A stretch of 41,892 nt of DNA from positions 1-41,892 of the IMG/VR virus record IMGVR_UViG_3300042301_004079; one strand, given 5' to 3'. The notes under the pieces were generated by a model. That model was given only the letters and a program-made list of their open reading frames with translations, made no database searches and was not told the origin of the DNA. The position numbers and the translations under genes are program-made. How positions within the stretch are numbered: the first letter of the stretch is position 1; every line of letters starts with the position of its first letter. The DNA is from a virus. Shown here in pieces: positions 7,087 to 12,489 of this stretch.

Positions 7087-7200
7087 CGGTATTGCTACCG
7101 CTTTGCTAAAAATAAAATGGAGCTAGCCGTGTTTAGTACCATTTTTCAATGGGGCTAGCCGTTGCCGAAGTCTTTTAAAATTCGCTTCCTTTCGATTCCA

Positions 7201-7248
7201 TAATTTGTTTTTATTATCAGATTACCAGTGTTTAATAAAAACAAATTA
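7201..7248. repeat. 16-bp perfect inverted repeat
   Basis: Arms 7201-7216 and 7233-7248 (starting TAATTTGTTTTTATTA) are perfect complements around a 16-nt loop. The stem is AT-rich and has no poly-T tail that would make it a clear terminator. Confidence 0.75.
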
Positions 7249-7316
7249 CTCCTCTTCTCTTTTTTGCAACGTTCCATTTTGCTACTTGTTTACCCCTCTC
7301 ACTCTCGTGGTCTCTA

Positions 7317-7360
7317 GTTGGCTTGCCCACCAACAGGGGTTATAAATTTTCAAAGAACAA
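7317..7360 (-). promoter_or_regulatory. nut-like antitermination site: boxA plus hairpin
   Basis: On the minus strand TTGTTCTTTGAAAATTT (7360 downward) closely matches the boxA element that NusB/NusE bind in rRNA leaders of many bacteria (TGTTCTTTGAAAACT-type). About a dozen bases later is a hairpin, GTTGG/CCAAC (7334 to 7317), in the position of boxB. boxA sites protect long untranslated RNA from Rho termination, which is what this leader would need. Confidence 0.6.
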
Positions 7361-7503
7361 GGCAACACAAATAAACCATGACTTGCACTGTGCAAGCGGT
7401 TGTTTATTAGATTTTTACCTCTTTGTAAAACCCACCGCTTAAAAACAAGATGAAACAGAAAATCTTGCAGTTAAGCCCCTAGGCAAATAGGGTGTGGGCT
7501 TTA

Positions 7504-7538
7504 AAAAAAGGGCGGTTAGGGGGAATAAACCGCCTTTT
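7504..7538. terminator. Bidirectional terminator-like hairpin in the early leader
   Basis: A 7-bp stem GGCGGTT/AACCGCC (7511-7517/7528-7534) is followed by TTTT on the plus strand and by CTTTTTTT on the minus strand. In the early leader it would stop transcription about 300 nt after the start unless antitermination occurs. Confidence 0.75.
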
Positions 7539-7796
7539 GACTTTTCTATAGGTAACTGAAAAGGGGTTAGCCTTTTCTTAGAACCATCTAATGTTGATAG
7601 CTCTAAGAAAAGGGCGTCGTATTTACTCAACGCCGTATGTAGTGGTTACAACTTTTCCACGGAACTGGGTATCAAACTTAAACAAGGGAGTCTTCCTTTG
7701 TAAATTTTTGTAACTAATACTACTACTGTTGTAACCTAAAGAAGATTGTTTTTACCAGTTAGGTGGAACGCTTGGCTGGTGGGGGAGTGGTTGGCA

Positions 7797-7843
7797 TCAC
7801 GTTTTGTGAAGCTCATGTAATTATTATGCCTCACACTTTGTGA
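7797..7843. promoter_or_regulatory. Two operator-like inverted repeats of the lysogeny switch
   Basis: TCACGTTTTGTGA (7797-7809) and TCACACTTTGTGA (7831-7843) share the half-site TCAC...GTGA with the same 13-bp length. The second lies in the spacer of the early promoter and the first just past its start point, where a bound repressor would block early transcription. Confidence 0.6.
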
Positions 7844-7851
7844 TGTGTCAA
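7823..7851 (-). promoter_or_regulatory. Early lytic promoter (sigma70 type)
   Basis: On the minus strand TTGACA, a 17-bp spacer and CATAAT. Predicted start near 7816. It faces the long leader and early operon, is divergent from the repressor promoter, and overlaps an operator-like repeat. Confidence 0.8.
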
Positions 7852-7870
7852 TACTTTTTTTGAAAAAAGT

Positions 7871-7899
7871 TTGAACTTAGTTTCAATGAAGGATATACT
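7871..7899 (+). promoter_or_regulatory. Repressor promoter (sigma70 type)
   Basis: TTGAAC, 17-bp spacer, TATACT; predicted start near 7906. Its -35 lies in an inverted repeat TTGAA-N6-TTCAA (7871-7886), a possible further operator. Confidence 0.75.
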
Positions 7900-7925
7900 A
7901 CCCATGAAAGAAGGTGAAAACTACC

Positions 7926-8273
7926 GTGTCCTTTGGGTTACAGCTAAAAACGTTTCTTAATAAAAACAATATGACCCCTACAGGGCTCGCGAAAAAAGCG
8001 GGCTTAAGCGAAGGGGCAATGTCGATGATTATTAAGGACGACCGCCCTCCCTCTGAAAACTTCCTCAACGCCATTCTAGCCGTGCCTGAAATCCAAGCCC
8101 TCGGCTTGACGATGGAGACGCTCAAGGCGTGGAAGGTACGAACGACCTATTCGCCCGATATTCTAGCCGTGGCAGTTCAACAAACCGCCCATGAGCTAAC
8201 AGCAGAACAACGCCAAGCCTTAATTAGTACTTTGCTGGGGCTTGGGGAATTTATAAAGGAGGATTTGGAATAG
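7926..8273 (+). CDS. XRE-family phage repressor (CI/C2-like)
   Basis: A 115-aa protein with an N-terminal helix-turn-helix: FGLQLKTFLNKNNMTPTGLA, then KKAGLSEGAMSMI as recognition helix. The C-terminal half is helical and probably for oligomerisation; there is no LexA-like peptidase domain, so induction by RecA-stimulated self-cleavage is unlikely. GTG 7926 is preferred because AGAAGG lies 11 bases upstream and the predicted transcript starts near 7906; an in-frame GTG at 7914 would overlap that Shine-Dalgarno. It is the first gene rightward of the divergent switch and would bind the repeats at 7797-7843 to silence the early promoter. The Bro-N antirepressor at 10895-11599 may counteract it. 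Confidence 0.8.
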   Translation: MSFGLQLKTFLNKNNMTPTGLAKKAGLSEGAMSMIIKDDRPPSENFLNAILAVPEIQALGLTMETLKAWKVRTTYSPDILAVAVQQTAHELTAEQRQALISTLLGLGEFIKEDLE

Positions 8274-8482
8274 TGGGGTTTAAAAATACCATTATTTACA
8301 TTGTTACATTGCCCGCAAAGCCGTTTTTTTGCACCTTGCTTGCCAGCATCATGATGATTTTATTGCTGACTTGGTATGTTAATAACGATTTTAGTTTTGA
8401 TGGGTTTGTTAACGTTAATAATGATGTGCAAGTAGATGCACCTGTTGTTCCCGAAGCTAATTGTAATTGTACGACTTTTTAA
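8273..8482 (+). CDS. Small membrane protein downstream of repressor (69 aa)
   Basis: Starts at GTG 8273, overlapping the repressor stop, behind a perfect AAGGAGG. One hydrophobic helix (about residues 8-35, including FFCTLLASIMMILLLTWYV) is followed by an Asp/Val-rich outer part ending in CNCTTF. Probably a single-pass inner membrane protein made in the lysogen. Such genes next to repressors often give superinfection exclusion or other lysogenic conversion, but that is inference here. Confidence 0.7.
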   Translation: MGFKNTIIYIVTLPAKPFFCTLLASIMMILLLTWYVNNDFSFDGFVNVNNDVQVDAPVVPEANCNCTTF

Positions 8483-8496
8483 TAGGATTTACATCA

Positions 8497-8655
8497 ATGA
8501 AAACCAAACTAACCGCCATCGCACTTTTGGCACTTATCGCACTAGCTCCAATGGCTCAAGCCCAAAACTACCCATGCTCCAAAAGCAACGATGGGAGCTA
8601 CTCTGCTTCTAAAAAAGTTTGCAATGCTACTTTAGCTAAACTTTACGCAAAATAA
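8497..8655 (+). CDS. Small secreted cysteine-containing protein (52 aa)
   Basis: ATG 8497 with AGGA upstream gives a clear signal peptide: MKTKLTAIALLALIALAPMA then QAQ, with a likely cleavage after AQA. The mature part is only about 29 residues with two cysteines (YPCSKSNDGSYSASKKVC), so a disulfide is possible. It is the last gene before the terminator at 8660-8707 and is expressed with the repressor, so it is a candidate lysogenic conversion gene acting in the periplasm or outside the cell. I recall similar cysteine-bearing secreted peptides in other bacteria but cannot name a function. Confidence 0.7.
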   Translation: MKTKLTAIALLALIALAPMAQAQNYPCSKSNDGSYSASKKVCNATLAKLYAK

Positions 8656-8659
8656 AGCT

Positions 8660-8707
8660 AAACTTTTGGGCGTTTTCTGGGCTTGGGAACGCCTTAAAAG
8701 TTTTTTT
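8660..8707 (+). terminator. Terminator of the repressor operon
   Basis: A long stem with AACTTTT-GGGCGTT on the left and AACGCC-TTAAAAGTT on the right, followed by a run of T. Strong rho-independent terminator for the 7926-8655 operon. Confidence 0.85.
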
Positions 8708-8762
8708 CTGTTGGTTTCTATTAGTTCCTATTAGAATCTATTAGTTTCTGTTAGTTTCTAAG
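8705..8762. repeat. Five and a half tandem 10-bp repeats
   Basis: Units TTTCTGTTGG, TTTCTATTAG, TTCCTATTAG, AATCTATTAG, TTTCTGTTAG and a partial TTTCTAAG follow one another with an exact 10-bp period (one helical turn). Position between the lysogeny operon and the attP-like site fits arm-type integrase or accessory protein sites. Confidence 0.75.
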
Positions 8763-8820
8763 CGATGCCTCAAACCCGCTTATAGCTTGAAAGTGATTTT
8801 TGCACACACGTTTTATGTAT

Positions 8821-8853
8821 GTTTTGAACAGGTGGTTAAGAGTTTTGAACAGG
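8821..8853. repeat. 12-bp direct repeat spaced two helical turns
   Basis: GTTTTGAACAGG occurs at 8821-8832 and 8842-8853, 21 bp apart. The face-of-helix spacing suggests binding sites for integrase arm domain or excisionase. Confidence 0.65.
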
Positions 8854-8859
8854 CAACAT

Positions 8860-9140
8860 TTAGATGAGTATTTTTAGCAATTCCACGAGCATTTCGTAGT
8901 ACTTCATGTAACAAAGCCGTAACATTATTTAGTGCCTTTACTATTATTGTAGTTTTTTATGTAATCAAACACGCACAGTCGGATAAAATCGCCGATGCTA
9001 CGAAGGTGTAATTCCTTTGCAATTCTGGCAATTTGAGTCATTTCTGGGCATGACAAATAAAGGCTAAACGCCTTGCTTTTTTCTTTCACAACAAAATTGT
9101 CCTAAGTCCGAATAAGTAACCTACACGGTAATTCTATCAT
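8860..9140. other. Intergenic stretch without recognised gene
   Basis: No frame with a Shine-Dalgarno is seen. The only clear structure is a small hairpin AAGGC/GCCTT (9060-9064/9070-9074) followed by GCTTTTTTC, a weak plus-strand terminator. The stretch is probably part of the attachment region. Confidence 0.5.
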
Positions 9141-9146
9141 TTCATA

Positions 9147-9185
9147 AAGGAGGTGTCAAAATGAATATAAAAACAACCAGATAGT
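9147..9185 (+). other. Seven-codon reading frame with a perfect Shine-Dalgarno
   Basis: AAAGGAGGTG stands 5 bases before an ATG that encodes only MNIKTTR and then TAG. The ribosome site is stronger than that of most genes here. It may be a leader peptide for integration functions or the left-over start of a gene cut by past recombination next to the attachment site. Confidence 0.4.
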
Positions 9186-9239
9186 ATGCGTTCGCTTTTG
9201 TATAGCGTTCTACCTAAAAGGCTTGTTACTATTGTGAAA

Positions 9240-9305
9240 ATGGCGGTGTTGGTGCAAAGCATCGCACGCTACAGGTCGGCGGTTCGAGTCCTCCTGCCTC
9301 CACCA
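9240..9305 (+). other. tRNA/tmRNA 3'-end-like sequence, probable attP
   Basis: The segment ending at 9305 has a T-loop (GGTTCGAGTCC at 9281-9291) and an acceptor end TGCCTCC-A-CCA. The upstream part is too short for a complete tRNA and the T-stem has a mismatch, so it is a fragment. Tyrosine-integrase phages typically carry such a 3' end as the attP core, restoring the host gene on integration. The integrase begins 114 bases downstream. Confidence 0.65.
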
Positions 9306-9418
9306 TTTTTCCCGATATGATTGACTTTCAGGGTTTACATAACTTTACATTAAGCGTTCGCACGGACAATAAATAAACGCCGAACACCATAAACACTAAC
9401 CGAACAGGGGTTATTGCC

Positions 9419-10525
9419 ATGCTAATACCGATACATGAAGCCGCCAAAAAACTCAATACCACGCCTTCCGCCATTCGTGGGAAAATCAGCCGTGGCAAGC
9501 TAAAAGGGGAGAAGCGTACCGTTGATGGAAAAGAGATGTGGTTTGTTTCTTGCGAAAACATCACGCCCAAAGGCGTTGCTAAAACGTGGGAGGAGTTCGA
9601 GAAAAACTGGGCACAATCAATGACCACGGGAGCTATTTATAAGTGCGTGATAGCCCCATCAACGCAAGGGCTTTACTTGAAGGCGATACAGGAATACTTT
9701 ACCCTGTTGGGCGTGGCACCTAGCCCCGATGCTATTACCGTACAGGGGCTTTTAACGGCATTGGATAACGTTTTGCCGAATGAAAAAGGGTGCCGATACG
9801 CTAGAAAATATCATGTGTTTACGGCGTGGCATTCCACGGCAAAAGTACTAGTAAAGATGGGGAAGCTCTCACGGTTGGATATTCTACAAGCTAATGAGTA
9901 CAAGCCCAAGCGGTTCACAGAAGCGTATCAGCCCCACGTAACAGGGGATGTACTAGGAGACCTACTACACGTCGTAAACACATGGCGTATGGGTAAGACG
10001 TACACCGATGTAAAACGCCTTGATTTGTGCGTTCGCATGGCCTCCTACATGGGAATGCGTCGAGGGGAGATAGTGGGCTTGAAGCGTTCCGATTACAACC
10101 AAACCGAACGGTCATTACGGGTGTTTGGCAAGGGGCGTAAATACCGCCTGCTGTACGTTTGCAATGAGGTGGTAGAAGCATTGGACCAGTGGTTAGAAGA
10201 TACCACTTGCTGGGGTTCACCCTGGGTGTTTCCCGATAGAATCAATGGCACCCATATCAGCGGTGAGGCTTTTTATCAGCAGTTCACCAAGATTTTAGCC
10301 CATTACAACCAAATGCGGAAAGCCCAAAAACTGCCACCAGTTAAGCTACATATCCACGGCTTGCGGCATACGGCGGTAACGGAATGGGTAAAGAAGGGTT
10401 ATTCAATGGATGATATCAGCCGTTGGGTCGGGCATTCAAGCCCTGAAACAACTCGCAGAATCTACTCACACTTAACCGAAAACGATACTTTCCTAATGAT
10501 GAAAGAACGCCTTGCTAGTGTCTGA
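9419..10525 (+). CDS. int: Tyrosine recombinase (integrase) with N-terminal HTH
   Basis: A 368-aa site-specific recombinase that integrates and excises the phage. The catalytic set is visible: R214 in GMRRGEIVGL, H313 and R316 in HGLRHTAV, H339 in WVGHSS, and the nucleophile Y349 in RRIYSH. A lysine in the beta-hairpin (FGKGRKYR) is also present. Residues 1-50 form a small MerR/excisionase-like helix-turn-helix (IPIHEAAKKLNTTPSAIRG), in place of the usual arm-binding domain. ATG 9419 follows AGGGG at good distance. The attP-like tRNA end lies just upstream. Confidence 0.92.
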   Translation: MLIPIHEAAKKLNTTPSAIRGKISRGKLKGEKRTVDGKEMWFVSCENITPKGVAKTWEEFEKNWAQSMTTGAIYKCVIAPSTQGLYLKAIQEYFTLLGVAPSPDAITVQGLLTALDNVLPNEKGCRYARKYHVFTAWHSTAKVLVKMGKLSRLDILQANEYKPKRFTEAYQPHVTGDVLGDLLHVVNTWRMGKTYTDVKRLDLCVRMASYMGMRRGEIVGLKRSDYNQTERSLRVFGKGRKYRLLYVCNEVVEALDQWLEDTTCWGSPWVFPDRINGTHISGEAFYQQFTKILAHYNQMRKAQKLPPVKLHIHGLRHTAVTEWVKKGYSMDDISRWVGHSSPETTRRIYSHLTENDTFLMMKERLASV

Positions 10526-10662
10526 TAATAACGTAACATTGTAAAGATGAATTTTTAAAGCGTTTTCCTTGCAAATAAAAGGTTTAAGGCTCTACTCAAC
10601 AAATAAATGCCTTGAAATGACCTAGTACAAATATGCTATTCTAGGGATGTAAAGACCAGTCG

Positions 10663-10730
10663 GGTTCTCGGTTCTCTTTTCGCTTTGCGAAAAAAATATA
10701 TGGCTCTCGGTTCTCTGGTTCTCTGGTTCT
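10663..10730. repeat. Cluster of GGTTCTC heptamer repeats
   Basis: GGTTCTC or one-base variants occur six times in two groups: 10663-10676 (two copies in tandem) and 10702-10730 (four copies, 7-8 bp apart). A small hairpin lies between the groups. Protein-binding iterons or slipped-strand expansion are possible. Confidence 0.6.
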
Positions 10731-10843
10731 GCTATCAGGCGGGAACGCCATACCCTTTTATAGAATGTAATACTTTATTAAAAAAAGCATTCCTTTAACC
10801 AGAAAACTCCTTTTTTTTAAGAAAAACAAGCTAAACTTTTTAA

Positions 10844-10870
10844 TAAAAAACGCCCCGATTAAGAGGCGTT
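10844..10870 (-). terminator. Terminator of the antirepressor gene
   Basis: On the minus strand AACGCCTC/GGGGCGTT pair and are followed by a T run. It lies about 25 bases after the stop of 10895-11599. Confidence 0.8.
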
Positions 10871-10894
10871 TGTTTAGCTTTAAAAAACATTTGT

Positions 10895-11599
10895 TTATAA
10901 AGAAGAACGGTACTTTAAGTAGCGTTGATGAATTTCTGCACAACCAATAGCGGTAAGCCTTGTAACTTCCGCTATTACGATTTGATGCGTGCTTTGTTCC
11001 TTGTAAGCCGTTTTTCGAGTAATCATCAGGTTTTTATCAAGACTTCTCTCTGTAGGAAGATTCCAGTTTTCTCTTCTGGTGCCAACATAGCCGCAGGAAC
11101 GCATAAATTCATACAGTTGTGCTACGCTAATATCCAAGTCTTCCGCCAGTTCTGCTACTCTGTATAGCCCTTGAGGAGGTTCTACATCGCCTCTAATTGC
11201 TTTATGTGGAACTTCTTTAGCTTTTAATGCCTCTAACGACTCTGTAAGGTCTTTTAGTTGCCGTTCAACCTCTTTATTTACGCCGTAACTGCCTGTTCTG
11301 TAGATACTTGGAAGCACTTCCGATGTTACCCATTTGCGTAAACGTTTAGCTTGGGGTTTTCGACTGTTTAAAATCAAAGCAAGAACACCTGATTCATTTA
11401 TGACGTTTGTTTCACCTTGACGCCCTAACTTGAAGTTAGACCGTTCATCTTCATCTAAACACTTTAATGCCTTACTAGGATTTTTAAGTCCCAAAATATC
11501 GCAAATATCTTTAGCAACCCACCAAGGTTGCTTGGTTTCCTCATCGATAATTACACGCACGTCGGATGCTTCAAAATTAAATAACTGAATTGCGTTCAC
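10895..11599 (-). CDS. Bro-N domain phage antirepressor
   Basis: A 234-aa protein with the Bro-N antirepressor domain in its first 110 residues: MNAIQLFNFEASDVRVIIDE, then PWWVAKDICDILGLKNPSKAL, and the signature ILNSRKPQAKRLRKWVTSEVLPSI followed by RTGSY. The C-terminal part (about 140-234) resembles an antirepressor KilA-C-like DNA-binding region (YRVAELAEDLDISVAQLYEF). Such proteins inactivate the phage repressor to trigger lytic growth. GTG 11599 is chosen because the Bro-N domain begins exactly there and AGAAAGGG is upstream; the longer frame runs through the terminator at 11662-11690. That terminator must be passed, or a separate promoter used, for expression. Confidence 0.85.
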   Translation of the reverse strand: MNAIQLFNFEASDVRVIIDEETKQPWWVAKDICDILGLKNPSKALKCLDEDERSNFKLGRQGETNVINESGVLALILNSRKPQAKRLRKWVTSEVLPSIYRTGSYGVNKEVERQLKDLTESLEALKAKEVPHKAIRGDVEPPQGLYRVAELAEDLDISVAQLYEFMRSCGYVGTRRENWNLPTERSLDKNLMITRKTAYKEQSTHQIVIAEVTRLTAIGCAEIHQRYLKYRSSL

Positions 11600-11661
11600 G
11601 GTCTTTTGACCCTTTCTTAATTGATAATAAAACGATAAATAAAGGCTTTCCTCCCAAAGCC

Positions 11662-11690
11662 AAAAAAAAGAGGTACGCACAATGCGTACC
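11662..11690 (-). terminator. Terminator of the 62-aa gene cassette Y
   Basis: An 8-bp perfect stem GGTACGCA/TGCGTACC with a 3-nt loop, followed on the minus strand by CT and eight T. It directly follows the stop of 11706-11894. Confidence 0.88.
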
Positions 11691-11705
11691 CCAGTAAACG
11701 ATTAA

Positions 11706-11894
11706 CTAAATTGTTTCGATGTTCTGATCCAACGTTCTGATTGCTTCTTTTAAATTTTTTAATGCTAGTGTGTAGGCACAAATAGGAGCTTTAACGTCAT
11801 CTATGGCTTGCTCCATTAACTCAAAAATACCCGCAACACCCCATAAATCAGTAACCAAAGATTGTAATTGAGGCTTTAACTGTTCGTTTGACAT
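11706..11894 (-). CDS. 62-aa helical protein, paralogue of 37503-37691 (cassette Y)
   Basis: A 62-aa acidic, helical protein with no recognised family. It is clearly homologous to 37503-37691: shared stretches include LVTD, then AIDDVKAPICAYTLALKNLK here against KIDDIKAPMSAYTLALKSFK there. Each copy has the same arrangement: own promoter, structured leader of about 230 nt, the gene, and a terminator. A high and separately controlled dose is implied. AGAAAGG precedes ATG 11894. Possible roles include a small regulator or binding protein, but nothing in the sequence decides this. Confidence 0.8.
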   Translation of the reverse strand: MSNEQLKPQLQSLVTDLWGVAGIFELMEQAIDDVKAPICAYTLALKNLKEAIRTLDQNIETI

Positions 11895-12121
11895 GGTTGT
11901 TGTTTCCTTTCTGTAAGGGCTTTCTATGCCCTTTGGCTAATACTTCCCATAAAAGGGAGGTGGAGCTAGAAACCGCAGAAAGTCGGCTAGATTATTCGCC
12001 CACGCAAGCGTGGCTTATTTCTCTGAACTCCACCAAAACAGTAAAGCCCCCATAGCGAACCATGAGGGCATAAAGCCTAGATGTTGCTACTTTCTGTTAG
12101 TCTTAGGCGTTTCTAGCACCT
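11895..12121 (-). ncRNA. Structured leader RNA Y upstream of the 62-aa gene
   Basis: From the predicted start near 12121, the RNA can form P1 (12109-12117 with 11965-11973, 9 bp perfect), P2 (12089-12096 with 11976-11983, 8 bp perfect), a hairpin at 12046-12069 (8 bp with one G-U on the minus strand), and a CUUG-tetraloop hairpin near 12000-12013 (CCACG/CGTGG). A 6-bp hairpin AAGGGC/GCCCTT lies just before the Shine-Dalgarno. The hairpin at 12046-12069 has a counterpart in leader X with compensatory changes. Confidence 0.7.
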
Positions 12122-12127
12122 GAAATA

Positions 12128-12157
12128 ATAATACCACACTGTGTTAAAATTACGCAA
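12128..12157 (-). promoter_or_regulatory. Promoter of cassette Y
   Basis: On the minus strand TTGCGT, 18-bp spacer, TATTAT, with a TG one base before the -10 (extended -10). The P1 stem of the leader starts about at the predicted +1 to +4. Confidence 0.65.
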
Positions 12158-12161
12158 GCAT

Positions 12162-12440
12162 TCATTCGCACGCTGTAGCCTCCTCCTTAAAATCTTCCTT
12201 GTTCCACTGATTAATGGTTTCTATTGAATCCACACACTGTTCTATGCGTTTTAGATCCGCTTCACTAGGCGATAAGATGGCTATTCTTTCGCACAATTCA
12301 ATAAATCGAGGCCTCCAAGCCTTTGCTAACGCTGGTGAAAACATAACTTGACGCTTTTTTGGCGGCTCGCTATCGTCTTTCCAGTTTATTTTGTTCGGAT
12401 TGTTGGCGGAACTAAACCGCCATGGTGTTTCTTTAGACAC
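12162..12440 (-). CDS. Hypothetical protein (92 aa)
   Basis: A 92-aa charged protein beginning MSKETPWRFSSANNPNKINW from GTG 12440, with AAGGAAG upstream. The middle has WRPRFIELCERIAILSPSEADLKRI. No family is recognised. It ends just upstream of the promoter of cassette Y and is transcribed with 12490-12831. Confidence 0.65.
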   Translation of the reverse strand: MSKETPWRFSSANNPNKINWKDDSEPPKKRQVMFSPALAKAWRPRFIELCERIAILSPSEADLKRIEQCVDSIETINQWNKEDFKEEATACE

Positions 12441-12489
12441 GGCTTACGCTTCCTTTTTTGTAATGGTAATGGGCTAAGCCCCATATTTA

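Larger units (their letters stand above)
6665..7816 (-). ncRNA. Long structured untranslated leader RNA of the early operon
   Basis: About 1.15 kb with no credible gene on either strand but dense inverted repeats. Examples are a 16-bp perfect stem (7201-7216/7233-7248), a 12-bp stem (7571-7582/7602-7613), a 9-bp pair (7644-7652/7728-7736), stems at 7413-7430, 7394-7440 and 6743-6779 (11 bp with one G-U on the minus strand), a GCAA (GNRA) tetraloop hairpin at 7086-7101 on the minus strand, and the multi-arm element at 6922-7086. The strong minus-strand promoter at 7823-7851 points into it and a boxA-like site lies inside. Wobble pairs favour the minus strand in several stems but the plus strand in others, so the strand rests mainly on the promoter and boxA. 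Size and complexity recall the large ornate phage RNAs GOLLD and ROOL, but membership cannot be judged by eye. Confidence 0.65.
10526..10894. other. Gap between integrase and antirepressor genes
   Basis: No gene with a credible start is seen. The stretch holds the GGTTCTC repeats (10663-10730), a small perfect hairpin TTTCGC/GCGAAA (10679-10693), a very AT-rich part near 10760-10850, and the antirepressor terminator at 10844-10870. Confidence 0.55.

Noticed and set aside
7439-7630. 63-codon minus-strand frame in the early leader
   Set aside because: It starts at TTG without a Shine-Dalgarno and runs through the terminator hairpin at 7504-7538 and other stems.
8705-8853. CRISPR array
   Set aside because: The repeats are 10 bp in direct tandem or a single pair, without spacers of constant length.
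9240-9305. Complete functional tRNA gene
   Set aside because: Only about 27 bases lie between a possible 5' acceptor strand and the T-arm, far too few for D and anticodon arms, and the T-stem and acceptor contain mismatches.
10758-10943. 61-codon minus-strand frame rich in Phe, Leu and Lys
   Set aside because: It covers the antirepressor terminator and stop region, has low-complexity composition and no ribosome site.
11600-11680. N-terminal extension of the antirepressor to 11680
   Set aside because: The extension would be encoded across the terminator of cassette Y; the Bro-N domain begins at the GTG at 11599.
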